Positions 13,731 through 25,579 of a stretch of 64,000 nucleotides of DNA are shown in pieces (position 1 is the first letter of the stretch; each line of letters starts with the position of its first letter). Source of the stretch: Linum tenue (taxonomy: Eukaryota; Streptophyta; Magnoliopsida; Malpighiales; Linaceae); the NCBI GenBank assembly GCA_946122785.1, contig CAMGYJ010000011.1:37040513-37104512 (forward strand). The letters run 5' to 3'. The translations under genes were made by a program, and so were the position numbers. The notes under the pieces were generated by a model that saw only the letters and a list, made by a program, of their open reading frames with translations, searched no databases and was not told where the DNA came from.

Positions 13731-13999
13731 ATGCATAAGAAACATGATAAAAAGGAATATATGCGAAAAAAAAGAAAAAAACACAGGTAACTATTTCACA
13801 AAAAATCTATAAGGAATTTTTGGTTTTCTCTTATTGATGTTTTTATCTCTCGAGAGGTGAAGATCCTAGTTATAAACATCAAAGGGTCAAATGTATAACG
13901 GCAACTAGGGTTGGCCACATCAACCTATCACCAAAGCCCACAAATAAGGGGGAAAAGTACTTGAATCCTGAAATCCGAACGCATACCATGGCCTGGACA
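13731..13999. other. Spacer, no feature recognised
   Basis: AT-rich sequence between the palindrome and the hAT-type element. No coding or repeat structure was recognised. Confidence 0.35.
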
Positions 14000-14390
14000 T
14001 AGGGCTGTCAATTTGGTTTGGTTTGGTTAACCAAATCATTAAGTATGAAAAACCAAAAACCAAAAACCAAATCCCAAAAACCAAAAAACCAATATGTACT
14101 CATACACTCATATTTATTCCTATTTCCCTCCTTTTTATTCATAATAATGGTAAATGTCCATAACAAATTATTGGTTGGCATGCGTGTCAAAAGAAACAAA
14201 AAAAAAAAAATATTTGTTGATAAATAATTTTATTCTTATTGGTTTCTTAATGGTTTCTATTGGTTTTTTGGTTTTAACCAAACCAAAACCATTAAGTTAC
14301 TTATTGGTTTAAAACCAAAAAACTGAAACCATTACCAATTGGGTTGGTTTCGATTAAAACCAAAAAACCAAAACCATATGGACAGCCCTA
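14000..14390. mobile_element. hAT-type MITE, 391 bp
   Basis: The terminal inverted repeats TAGGGCTGTC and GACAGCCCTA are perfect, and the flanks carry an 8-bp target duplication, CCTGGACA (13992-13999 and 14391-14398). The interior is built of GGTTTTTGGTTTT and AACCAAAAACC words and has no transposase. The 8-bp duplication and TAGGG ends fit non-autonomous hAT elements. Confidence 0.88.
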
Positions 14391-14398
14391 CCTGGACA

Positions 14399-15340
14399 TG
14401 AATGTCCCTGTTGTGACCGTGACTTGCCCTTCTCCGACCTTTATTTAATTGTATCTCTTAAACTTCTGCTCCAATATGGAAAATGTTATGGTAGGTTATA
14501 TTAAGATGACATCCTACTATATATTTCATCGTCTAAAAACTCTCTATTTGTTGAAATTTCCTACTAAGCCATGACACCCTAATGGCCTTTACTGGGACCT
14601 TGACAATGAATTTTCAATCTTTAGATGCACTGCTATGAATTTATATCATTTGAATTAATATGATTAATTCATGTTTTATTCTATATTTCCTATAACAAAC
14701 AGAATATGGAATAGGACATATATTCTTTATTGGTTTAGGGCTATAAAATGAACACAAATTTATAATAGTGAAAAACGAGGAAAACATTTAGGGGACATGG
14801 AATTCCCTTTTTCCTTCCATGCCAACTCGTTCTTGAAACCCTTAGTCTCTCCCTTTTGTCTAGAGATTCTTGCTTAAGTCTTTTATAGTCAATCGATCGT
14901 GAATCAATCGTGACAATCCAGAAGAGCGATTTTGGTGGTTCATACTAAGTAAGAAGTTTTGTTCTTGCGCGGCCCTCTTAACCTCCATCCCCTGTCTCTT
15001 AGTTGTTGTAATTTTTTTCTTTTACTGATGCGCGCTTGTGATTTGATTCTAAGATGATTATGTCGTAGGTGATGAGGTTCTTTCATGTACTCTTGTTATT
15101 ATGGCGGGGAGATCTTTCCAAGAGAGTCGATGCTCTGTATTGATCAATTTATTTTCTTTTGTGTTGTTGTTCTTTCTGGAATTCCATCTTATATATGGGT
15201 TTGTTTTTATCTTGTTGGCTAGTTTGTTTTCCATCTTATATATGGGTTTGTTTTCCTCTATCACATCTTCATTTCATTAATTGCCTTGTTCCCTAGCTGT
15301 CAATCCAAAATTTGTTTGCAATACAGTAGTCTATAGCGTG
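14399..15340. other. Non-coding stretch with a promoter-like segment
   Basis: No coding region is recognised. GGCTATAAAATG at about 14749-14760 looks like a TATA box, followed by pyrimidine-rich leader-like sequence, but no gene follows. Near 15190-15260 a short segment containing CCATCTTATATATGGGTTTG is duplicated. Confidence 0.3.
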
Positions 15341-16687
15341 TGACTCGCTATGACACAACTCCTAATAATGGCCAAGTGTAACTAATGAAAGGGACTGCAG
15401 TATAGTGGCTCAAGTAATAAATATCGAATCCACGGGTCTCTAGAGTTACTATTACTCAGCTTCAGTTCGTTATCTAGCAAACCAGATTAAGATGGAAGAA
15501 CTAAAACTACTCTAACAAACTACAGTTAAAGTTAATCTAATTACAGGTTGGGAACTCACTTAGATATGATTCCCCCTAGCCACTAGCCAGATTAATGATT
15601 GATGATCTCTAACTTGTTTCACTTTCATTCACAATGCGGAGAATCCTTGATTAAACCTTGAATCTCGACTAAAGGATCAAGGCCCTCTTGAGTCAATTGC
15701 CTAGAGGGACGTATCCTTCTCTAGAACAACCGATCAAGGCGTTCTGAACTAGATTCACTCCAGCGAATGAGGTTCTCAGTCGATACAAAGCATCGAATTA
15801 ACCATCGACTAAAGCAATCGATCCAATACTATCAATCTATGGTGCTCTATTGACCTAATCAGGTATTCGCTCTCATAGGATCAAAGCAAAATCAATAATC
15901 TCAACTAAAGCAGAATTGAATCATGAAAACGTGCATGGATTGAATATGAACTCAAGATTATCAAGTAGGAGTACTCATACAATCATCCAATCAAACAAAC
16001 ATAGCTAGGGTTCCTCAAAACCTAAGTGAAGGGAAGTTACTCCATAGAGAAGAGAGAGACTGCAGTAAGAATCTTCAGATGATCAGTCTTCAAGTCCGGG
16101 CTTGTTCCTCGAGCTTCCAAGGCGAAGAAATCCTCCAGTTCCACTCCAAGAATGCCCTCAAATCGCCCTCTCTCTCTTTGGTTCGTCCCTTGGGTGTTTG
16201 GGATCCAAACCCAGCTCTACCTTGCAAAAACACACAAAACAGGCTTTTAACAGCCTGCGTTCGCGATCCCCGGTCAGAATACCCGGTCGGGTATTTTAGG
16301 TGGAGACTGGGTATCTTCAAAACGCACCGTCGGGGAACAAGGGTTAATCCCCGATCAAGGCCAAGAATACCCGATCGGGGATTTATGATTACTGCCCGGG
16401 CCCCCTTCTGCTTCTCAGACCCCCAAAACATATTTTCCCCTGTCTGCTCCAAATAATACCCGACCGGGTATTTCTGCCCATGGCCGGGTATTTTTCTCCT
16501 CCAGCACACTTCAACCCAAACGTTCTCCTTTCAACTCGAAACTCGTTCCTTCGCCTCGATGCCAACGCCAAGCCCTGAAATATGACATAAACACACAACC
16601 TAGCGTGAAATCGGCTTAAAACACGAGAATCACCATCTCAAACGGCTCAAGAATAGGGTAAAAACATGTGCAATCAATGGTCTATCA
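15341..16687 (-). repeat. 3' LTR of the LARD-like element
   Basis: 1347 bp. On the minus strand it begins TGATAGACC and ends GCGAGTCA. It contains several AATACCCGGTCGGGTATT-like palindromic words between about 16262 and 16500. A short open frame over 16079-16456 is a by-product of the LTR sequence. Confidence 0.88.
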
Positions 16688-16703
16688 AACTCCCCCACAC
16701 TTA
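16688..16703 (-). other. Polypurine tract of the LARD-like element
   Basis: Reading on the minus strand, AAGTGTGGGGGAGTT directly precedes the TGATAGACC start of the 3' LTR, as expected for the plus-strand primer. Confidence 0.7.
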
Positions 16704-17064
16704 ACTGTTTGATTGTCCCCAAGCAAACCTAACTCAAACCAATGCAACTCTCCAGACCTCTATAGCAACAAACAACCCCGATCGTCGGTAGAGGATTTTC
16801 TAGATCATATAGCAGCTTACGAGGTCAACTGGTCTTCTAAGACGTTCCCTATCTCTCTCAATGCGAGTACTAGACTCCAGCCAAGATCATGAGAAGAAGT
16901 AGAAGTAAGACAGTCAGTTCATGGATAAAGGGACTCACACCATTCACAACCAAGGACTCGTTGTACCGGGGTGCTCTTTCACTTCATTTCACCGTTGGAA
17001 CCCCTTTTCACTTTCATTTTACTTTTTTTTCTTTCATTCACTTAGCGGGGGTTCCAACTGCAGT

Positions 17065-18165
17065 CTTTTGCACGGTCGACCCTTATTAGTCGAGCAAGAG
17101 CAATTTCTGTACATCTGGTGCTCGCCAGAGTACTTCTTTTAACTCATTTTCCTCAACTCGTGTGGAGGGTCAATGAAATTAAGGGGGGTCGGAAGCTCTA
17201 TCCGTGCCCTTAAAAACACATCCTCGAGCAGGCAAACCGTTCAACGGGTGAAAATTTTACTTGTACTAGAGACCGCTTAGCTTCACCATGTAGGAGTACC
17301 CCACTAAGGATCACTAAAATCTCCTTCAAAACCCGATCTTTTGCACGGTCGACCCTTATTAGTCGAGCAAGAGTAATTTTTGTACATCTGGCGCTCGCCA
17401 GAGTACTTCTTTTAACTCCTTTTCCTCAACTCGTGTGGAGGGTCAATGAAATTAAGGGGGTGGTTGGAAGCTCTATCCGTGCCCTTAAAAACACATCCTC
17501 GAGTAGGCAAACCGTTCAACGTAGGGATGGCAAAAATATCCGTAACCGTGGATATCCGCCCGAATCCGACCTTGTTGGGTAGGGTAAAACCCGAACCCGA
17601 ACGACTTTTAGCGGGTACGGGTAAAACCCGAACCCGAATATTGCGGGTAATGGGTGGACATGGTTTTCTCACTATCCAACCCGAACCCGCCCGATATACA
17701 CATGCATTTTTTCTAGAAAAATCATCATTTTTCTCTAACATATTTTATATTTAGCATATAAATATAATTTTTTCATGAAATTGTGTATTTTTAATGAATT
17801 TTCTACATTTTAGTGAATTTTCGTCATAATTTTTGTCATACGTAATGCGAGAATACATGTAAATATTAACATATTGGTTGGAGTTATAAGAAGAAACTAT
17901 TATTCATGGATAACCGTGGATACCCGAAACCCGAACGGGTATGGGCATGGTTTTTATTTTATACCCGTTTCTTAAGTGGGTATGGGTATGGGTAAAATCC
18001 GAACTACTTTAGGTAGGGTAACGGATATGCACTATCCGTCCCCGACCCGACCCATTGTCATCCCTAGTTCAACGGGTGAAAATTTTACTTGTACTAGAGA
18101 CCGCTTAGCTTCACCTTGTAGGAGTACCCCACTAAGGATCACTAAAATATCTTCCAAAACCCGAT
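17065..18165. repeat. Tandem duplication of about 273 bp, second copy split by a hAT element
   Basis: Unit 1 is 17065-17337. Unit 2 is 17338-17521 continued at 18075-18165, about 275 bp once the hAT insertion and its target duplication are removed. Both start CTTTTGCACGGTCGACCC and end with AAACCCGAT. The hAT element came after the duplication, since only unit 2 carries it. Confidence 0.85.
17522..18066. mobile_element. hAT-type non-autonomous element, 545 bp, nested in the LARD
   Basis: The ends TAGGGATGGCAA and TTGTCATCCCTA form the terminal inverted repeats. The target duplication GTTCAACG is present at 17514-17521 and 18067-18074. The subterminal regions are dense in CCCGAACCCG-like and GGGTATGGGTA-like words. 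No transposase is present. Confidence 0.9.
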
Positions 18166-18183
18166 TTTGTGCAATGAACGGTG

Positions 18184-18797
18184 CCACACACGTTGGGCTT
18201 ACCCCATGTTTAAGATTTAATGAATTCGACATGGAGGACCAACTGCTTTCCATTTTCCACATGAGCACCCTGTTCGATACACGAGTCCATAACACAATCC
18301 AAACAGAGTCACCATTACCACATGAATTCAACGGTCTTAGATCCACTAATTCACAAAATCAACTGGCACGCAGAGGGCTAGATAGGAAAAATCTTATACT
18401 TCAACATCCTCCATAGTGCTACACTACCTCCTTAGGTTGCACATTACTATAGAGACTGTCAATTCAAAGAGCAGGCAATTTGCAAGGCCACACACGTTGG
18501 GCTTACCCCATGTTTAAGATTTAATGAATTCGACATGGAGGACCAACTGCTTTCCATTTTCCACATGAGCACCCTGTTCGATACACGAGTCCATAACACA
18601 ATCCAAACAGAGTCACCATTACCACATGAATTCAACGGTCTTAGATCCACTAATTCACAAAATCAATTGGCACGCAGAGGGCTAGATAGGAAAAATCTTA
18701 TACTTCAACATCCTCCAGTGCTACACTACCTCCTTAGGTTGCACATTACTATAGAGACTGTCAATTCAAAGCATACTGAGCAGGCAATTTGCAAGGA
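18184..18797. repeat. Tandem duplication of about 304 bp
   Basis: Copies 18184-18487 and 18488-18797 are nearly identical (a few substitutions and small indels near the end). Both begin CCACACACGTTGGGCTTACC. High identity points to recent duplication within the LARD interior. Confidence 0.88.
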
Positions 18798-19192
18798 AAC
18801 ACGTACTTGGAGCCCTCAAATTTAAAAATTTGGGCAGTGGACTAGGCTCCAAGCACACAAACAGATCTAAGCATTCACACACATTCATAATCGAACATCC
18901 CCCCACACTTAATCACGACATTGTCCTCAATGGAGAAAAGATAAGGAGGGTAGAACGAAGTTACCAGATCAACGGTGAATGATGGTGGCCGGGGCAGGCG
19001 GTGCATTCCAGGAGGAGAGAGTAGTCGGAACACAAACACCACACAAAATCTCACAAAGGTTGAGTTATTGACTCTAAAATCAAAGAACAAAACTAACACA
19101 ACCGAAGAGAAATAGGGAAAGAAATGCAAACCGATTGGTTAGGTTGCCTCCCAACAAGCGCTTCTTTCACGTCGTGAGCCGGACGATGGCTC

Positions 19193-20380
19193 CTAAGTTT
19201 CGGTCCACCCCAAAATCTCCTTGAAGTTGAGGTTCTCGTCGATGAGGTGGAGTCTCAAGTCACGAAAATGTGGTATGACAGGTGATGGAAGCTCGTGCAC
19301 TTGATGCAGATAACGTCTCCACCCTCGAGACCTCTTCTTCTCTTCTCTCGTCTCATTGCCCCAAACCAGATATGACAACATCGATTGACCACCATCGCGT
19401 CCACCAAGAAGGACCGATGTCGATGTGGCCTTGGTCTGGCAAAGAGACACTGCAAATGGGTCCTTGCTAAGCAATTCCTCGAAGTTTGGTGGAGATATCA
19501 CATGTAACTCATGGCTGGTGCAAGCTTCTTCCACCTCAACTTCGTCCTCGGCCTGGACACTAAGTGCTTCTTCAACCTCCCTTCCTTCTTCATGTGGTAT
19601 CACCCTTGGGAAATGATCAAGAACTCCTTCTGGTTCATTTTCGTCATCCTCCACAACTTCTTTCTGCACCCTTTCTCGCTCTTCTTCTTCTAGCACGGAT
19701 TGGAGAGCAAGCTGCCAAGCAATTTCTTTCATGAGATCTTCTTGCATCTCCTCACTCATGCCCGCCTCTTCAAAGCTCAGTTTGGGATGTGGGAAGGTGT
19801 GGTCGGCTACGACAGGACATTCCTGATCATGATCATCACGGGAGCTCTCCGTGACAACTTCAGTGTGCTCCACAATGTCCTTGTAGCCTTCTTCTTCCTC
19901 CTCCTCTTCTAGTATGGTAGCAGAAGGGTGATCTGGAGCAGGTTGTGCATAAGATCTCTCAAGATCATCGACGCTCTTCTTAATGCTCAGGAGGATCTCC
20001 TCTGTTTCACGATAGGCCTGGGTACAAAGATCCATCCTGGACCATGATCTCTCACTGTCTCGAGCAAACTGCTCCATGAGAAGCCTCAATTCATAGTTTG
20101 GATCTGGCTGTGGAGTGTAGCATGGCTCTGCAGAATGGCCTGTGAAGGCCGTCATGGGTGACTCCAGCTCCGATGGCCCTTCTGGTTGTGGGAGAAAGTA
20201 TTCTTGGTAATGAGGTTGTTCTTGATATGCCCAGGGGTCTGATTGTTCTCCGTAGTAAGGGGGTTGGTACTGGAACCCGAATCCATAGTCTTCTCCTTGA
20301 TTGCTCTAGGGGTTCTCGGGGTAATACCACTCGGATGGTGGTGGATACCCCCAATGGTTGGAGAAGCCATGAGGATCCAT
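19193..20380 (-). pseudogene. LARD internal ORF, acidic coiled-coil protein with one stop
   Basis: The frame opens at ATG 20380 (MDPHGFSNHWGYPPPSEWYY), is interrupted by one TAG at 20308-20306 (codon 25) and then runs uninterrupted to 19193. The start is proline/tyrosine/glutamine-rich. A helical region follows (around YELRLLMEQFARDSERSWSR), then long glutamate-rich stretches. It lies where gag would start in a Ty3-type element but has no zinc knuckle or protease motif. I know similar proline/tyrosine-start proteins from plant LTR derivatives but cannot assign a function. One stop in about 395 codons means it decayed late or was kept intact until recently. Translation from the internal ATG at 20155 would give 320 residues. 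Confidence 0.6.
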
Positions 20381-20491
20381 GATTCAGATCTGCACCAACA
20401 AAAACAAAAACACCCAAGTGAAAAGCAAGGGTGGAAAAGAAAAGAAAACGCTAAAGTAACAAACTTCTGCCTTTCCTAATACTCTAGAAAG

Positions 20492-20509
20492 TCCCCGGCA
20501 GCGGCGCCA
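20492..20509 (-). other. Primer-binding site of the LARD-like element
   Basis: TGGCGCCGCTGCCGGGGA on the minus strand, six bases inside the 5' LTR end. This motif is typical of Ty3-type plant elements of the Athila/Tat group. Confidence 0.8.
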
Positions 20510-20515
20510 AAAACT

Positions 20516-21480
20516 TGACTCGCTATGACACAATTCCTAACAATGGCCAAGTGTAACCAATGAAAGGGACTGCAGTATAGTCGCTATGACACAACCCTAG
20601 ACTAAAGCAATCGATCCAATACTATCAATCTATGGTGCTCTATTGACCTAATCAGGTATTCGCTCTCATAGGATCAAAGCAGAATCAATAATCTCGATTA
20701 AAGCAGAACTGAATCATGAAAACGTGCAAAATTGAATATGAACTCAAGATTATCAAGTAGGAGTACTCATACAATCATCCAATCAAACAACATAGCTAGG
20801 GTTCCTCAAAACCTAAGTGAAGGGAAGTTACTCCATAGAGAAGAGAGAGACTGCAGTAAGAATCTTCAGATGATCAGTCTTCAAGTCCGGGCTTGTTCCT
20901 CGAGCTTCCAAGGCGAAGAAATCCTCCAATTCTACTCCAAGAATGCCCTCAAATCGCCCTCTCTCTCTTTGGTTCGTCCCTTGGGTGTTTGGGATCCAAA
21001 ACCCAGCTCTACCTTGCAAAAACACACAAAACAGGCTTTTAACAGCCTGCGTTCGCGATCCCCGGTCAGAATACCCGGTCGGGTATTTTAGGTGGAGACT
21101 GGGTATCTTCAAAACGCACCGTCGGGGAACAAGGGTTAATCCCCGATCAAGGCCAAGAATATCCGATCGGGGATTTATGATTACTGCCCGGGCCCCCTTC
21201 TGCTTCTCAGACGCCCAAAACATATTTTCCCCGGTCTGCTCCAAATAATACCCGGCCGGGTATTTCTGCCCATGGCCGGGTATTTTGCTCCTCCAGCACA
21301 CTTCAACTCAAACGTGCTCCTTTCGACCCAAAACTCGTTCCTTCGTCTCGATGCCAACGCCAAGCCCTGAAATATGACATAAACACACAACCTAGCGTGA
21401 AATCGGCTTAAAACACGAGAATCACCATCTCAAACGGCTCAAGAATAGGGGTAAAAACATGTGCAATCAATGGTCTATCA
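20516..21480 (-). repeat. 5' LTR of the LARD-like element, internally deleted
   Basis: 965 bp, 382 bp shorter than its partner. The segment matching about 15405-15800 of the left LTR is missing. At the junction (20580-20594) there is a short filler copy of the LTR start, TCGCTATGACACAA. Confidence 0.85.
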
Positions 21481-22599
21481 GCGTGCATTGTACAAAACAC
21501 AATGCATTGTGATTTAATGATCTTCTATCTTGATTCAATAATAATACATTATGAAACAAAATCTAACAAGGTTGCTCATGTTGCTTATTTAATTGTGAAA
21601 CTTATCTCGTTTCGTCACTGTGATCTTGCAAGTTACAAAACAACCGGCAAGTGAAGGTCAGTCTACTTGTACATATAGTCAAAATGAACAGAGATCAGTT
21701 GAAGTTAAATAATAGATTTTGCGAGGAATATATAGCAGGGATTGATGTATGCATAAGGTTGTAACTGACCATCTTGATGAACTTGGTAGAACTAGATGTC
21801 CGTGCAAAATTTTTAATAATTGGTACATTAAAAACCTAAACGTGACGTAAAGTGAAATATTTAGGCATGGCATGGTGGAGACATCTACTACATGGATACA
21901 TCATGGCAAGCCTTATGAGTTTGGCGGTAGGTGTAACATAAACCAGCCTTCTCATTCTACTTTTGAGAATGAAAATGAAGTGTCAGATACTAATATTCTA
22001 ATGTTAGATGATTTGGGTCGAGCTACTCATGGAATTTTTTCTGCATCATAAGTGTTGGCTAGCAACATCAAATGATTATTCTAATATAGCAAAAAATCCT
22101 GAAAAATTGGCTAGCTTATTCGGTGATGCCAATTGCCAGCTATATCTAGGATGTAAGAACTTTTCAAAATTATCCTTCATGATGAAAATGATGAGTAATA
22201 ATCTATTAACCAATAGTAGTGATAAAGCATTTAACTTGAATTTGGGGTTGTTCAAGGATGCTTTACCAAATGGGGATAGACTCCATCCTCACTGTATGAG
22301 GTTAAGAGGTACATGCAAGATCTTGGATTTGGCTACTCCATCACGGATCCATGTCCAAACAATTGTCTTCTATTTAGAGTTCCTCTACAATCTGAGAAGG
22401 AATGCACAAAATGTAAGCATCCCAGGTACAAACTAGGTAAACAAAAGGAGATTGCCCAAAAGAAAACTAGGTATTTCTCCATAAAAGATAGGCTACAAGG
22501 GTTGTTCATGACAAAAGACATTGATAAACACATGAGGTGGTACAAGGACAAACGTCTTGTTGATGTACTAAGGCCACTTGCTAATGGAGTAACTTGAAA

Positions 22600-22815
22600 A
22601 ATTTTGATAGAGATCATAGTTGGTTTGCTTAATATCCTAGGAATTTCCGCCTTTCCCTGCTTAGTGACGGGTTTACCCAATTTGGAAACATGTACTCTAG
22701 CTAAGCATGTGGCCTGTAGTCTTGACAACATATAATTCACTTCCTTGGAGATGTATGACAAAGTCATTTTTCCTTTAGAGCTCTGATACCCGATAAACAA
22801 TCCCATAGTAATAAC
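22600..22815 (-). other. Insert-like segment within the CACTA relic
   Basis: This stretch interrupts transposase similarity. On the minus strand it contains GGGTATCAGAGCTC (about 22791-22778) followed shortly by an ATG at 22755, which recalls a copia primer site and gag start. No LTR or further copia motif is visible, so the origin stays open. Confidence 0.3.
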
Positions 22816-23228
22816 ATACAGGTTTATTTGGAGCCACTGATGGAACAGTTAAATGAATTCTCGGAGGATGGGGTCAGTACTTATAATGCACATGCTAACG
22901 AAATTTTTTCGATTACATGTTGCATTATTGTGTCATGTGTGTAATTGTGGGATATGTTACCTTCGGTTGAAATATGGAAAGAAAGAGTGCTACATGGGCC
23001 ATTGAAGTTGGTTGGACAAATAGAATCGGTAGAGAAAAAGAAAAAAGTTTGATGGAAAGGCAGAACATATAGGAAAACCAAAACTGTTAACATGAATAGA
23101 ATTACTTTAACAGGTCAATTTGGCTGTAACAGATGACATTGTAGCCGACTGGAGTGGTAAAAGGAAAAGGGTGCTTTAGAGAATGTATTTAACTAGAAAA
23201 CTAAAGCTTCATTTTGGAGTTTGTCTTA

Positions 23229-24576
23229 TGACTCGCTAAAACAAAACTCCTAACAATGGCCAAGTGTAACCAACGAAATGGTCTGCAGTATAGTGGTGCA
23301 AGTAATAAATAACGAATCCACGGGTCTCTAGAGTTACTATCACTCAGCTTTAGTTCATTATCTAGCAAACCAGATTAAAATGGAAGAACTAAAACTACTC
23401 TAGCAAACTACAGCTAAAGTTAATCTAATTACAGGTTGGGAACTCACTTAAGTATGATTTCCCCTAGCCACTAGCCAGACTAATTTTCGATGATATCTAA
23501 CTTGTTTCACTTTCATTCACAATGCGGAGAATCCTTGACTAGACCTTGAATCTCGATTAAAGAAACAAGGTCCTCTTGCGTCGATTGCCTAGAGGGACGT
23601 ATCCTTCTCTAGAACAACCGATCAAGGTGTTCTAAACTAGATTCCCTCTATCGAATGAGGTTCTCAATCAATACAAACGCAATCGATCCAATAATATTAA
23701 TCTATGGTGCTCTATTGACCTAATCAGGTATTCGCTCTCATAGGATCAAAGCAGAATCAATAATCTCGACCAAACCAAAATTGAATCATGAAACATGCAT
23801 AGATTGAATATGAACTCAAGATTATAAAGTAGGAGTATTCAAACAATCATCAGATCAAACAAACATGGCTAGGGTTCCTCAAAACCTAAGTGAAGGGAAG
23901 TTACTCCATAGAAAAGAGAGAGAATGCAGTATAACTTTTCAGATCTTCAATCTTCATGTCTAGACTTGTTCCTTGAGCTTAGAATCCTCCAAAATAGCTC
24001 CAAGAATGGCTCTAGATCGCCCCCTCTCTCTTTGGTTCGTCCCTTGGGTGTTGGGGAACCAAAACCCATCTCTCTCCCTCCAAAAACGCACAAACACAAG
24101 TTTATATACCCGCTTCCGGAAGTTACCCAGTCGGGGTTTTGGAACTCCAGACCAGGTAATTTTTTGATAAAAATCCCCTGCCGGGGAATTGGGCCTCCAG
24201 ACCGGGTCTTTCACCGTTCCGGTTCCCCTGTCTTTGATTCTTCGTTTCTCACTCATCTGGACTCCAAATCAGGTTTCGTTTGATCCCAGACGCTCATAGT
24301 ATCGTCCACTTCATTCTAATGACAAGTTTACATAATTATTTGGTCACAAAATGAGGTATAATTCCATTCTTATTTAGATCATGCTGAGTTTCGTCCCTCG
24401 AGTTGCCAATTGATCTCCGATTGACTTGAAACTTGCACCTATGCTTCACTTTACGTGCTAGGACCTAAATGTGACAAAGGAACACAAACTAGCATAAAAT
24501 AGGCCAAAGAAGCGATAATGCAAACTTAAACGAGCAAGAAACAAAGGGGAAAACATGTGCAAATATCGAGTCATCA
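23229..24576 (-). repeat. Solo LTR related to the LARD LTRs
   Basis: 1348 bp, starting TGACTCGCT and ending GAGTCATCA on the plus strand, similar over its length to 15341-16687. It is flanked by TCTTA (23224-23228) and CCTTA (24577-24581), a target duplication with one mismatch. No interior or partner LTR is attached, so it probably arose by LTR-LTR recombination. It splits the old CACTA transposase. Confidence 0.82.
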
Positions 24577-25579
24577 CCTTACTAGAAAACTATAGAATTA
24601 CGGCATACCTTAGATGTTATGCATGTAGAAAAGAACATAAGTGAGAATGTGTTAGCAACATTGCTAAATATTATGGAAGCAACGAAGGATACAACTAATG
24701 CTCGAATGTTTTTAAAATTGATGGATATTCGGAAGGAATTACATCTGCAGAGAGATGGCGATAATTTTAAAATGCCTCAAGCTTTATATACCTTAACTAT
24801 GCTACATCTTAATGCTTATGCATCGAACTCTTCTCGTTGTGTGACTAGTGATAGGTAGGTCGATTACTGGAACGAAAAATCAGGATCACCATGTGTTCAT
24901 ACAACGACTATTGCCTACTACGGTATATGGATTCTTGAGCAAGGAAGTATACACTACTCTAGCAAAATTGGGTGGTTTTTTTCGGGAATAATGTACAAAA
25001 ACAATAACAAAAGCTATGGTTAAGCAATTGGAAAGTAACATAATCTTTTTACTATGCAAATCTGAGATGTTATATCCTCCAAAGCATCTCCCACTTCACC
25101 TATCCCATGAGGTAGAGGTTGGTGGCCTGACACAGGTTTGATGTATATGTTCTAAATAAATGTAGGTAATAATTATGTTAATTTTTATTTGGTAATTTAA
25201 TTATTTTCTAAGTTGATATTGCAAAGATGTAGCTAATTAATTTGTTTTTCTACATTTCGGGAGGTTCTTAAGTTCCCTAAAAAGTTATGCTTGTAATAAG
25301 GCTCATCTTGGAGGATCTATTGCTGAAAGATATATAGCAAAAGAGTGTTCTCATTTTTGCTCTAGATATCTGCAAGGAGTTGAAATAAAGGCAACTTGTC
25401 TAGACAAAAATATGATGGATCTGAAATAGTTGAGTCTAATGGGTTCTCTATTTTCATCCAATAAGATAGACTAAAAGGAGCTACTAAGTACAAAATTCGT
25501 TAAGATTCAATGGTACATACTCAATAATTGTGAAGAGATTGTAGAATACTTTAAGTCAACATAAATGGGTTTATTTCTA

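Larger units (their letters stand above)
15341..21480 (-). mobile_element. LARD-like LTR retrotransposon with Ty3-type primer site
   Basis: Two LTRs (15341-16687 and 20516-21480) bound the element. The 5-bp target duplication GCGTG is present at 15336-15340 and 21481-21485. The primer-binding site TGGCGCCGCTGCCGGGGA (minus strand, 20509-20492) lies next to the right LTR. A purine tract, GTGTGGGGGAGTT, lies next to the left LTR. The element therefore runs right to left. No protease, integrase or reverse transcriptase is present, only one long acidic ORF. This matches large retrotransposon derivatives that depend on Ty3-type partners. The interior holds two separate tandem duplications and a nested hAT element. 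Confidence 0.9.
21486..25440 (+). pseudogene. Old CACTA TNP2-type transposase, split by a solo LTR
   Basis: Recognisable blocks in order are: a transposase-associated domain (VTDHLDELGRTRCPC near 21770); a TNP2 block with DPCPNNCLLF, a CTKCKHPRY zinc-ligand pair and RLQGLFMTKDIDKHMRWY (22340-22590); LEPLMEQLNEFSEDG (about 22830-22880); then, after the LTR, DVMHVEKNISENVLATLL (24614-24670) and DUF4218-like remnants to about 25440 (SIAERYIAKECSHFCSRYL). TNP2 binds and cuts CACTA ends. Many stops and frame changes show a long-dead copy. The LARD at 15341 and the solo LTR at 23229 both inserted into or beside it. Its own terminal repeats were not found. Confidence 0.78.

Noticed and set aside
14749..15000. 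Promoter of an unannotated gene
   Set aside because: A TATA-like motif and leader-like sequence are present, but no coding exon follows before the LARD insertion.
16079..16509. Open frames on both strands in the LARD LTR, repeated at 20828-21301
   Set aside because: They occur at the same place in each LTR, overlap on both strands and carry no domain. They are by-products of the LTR sequence.
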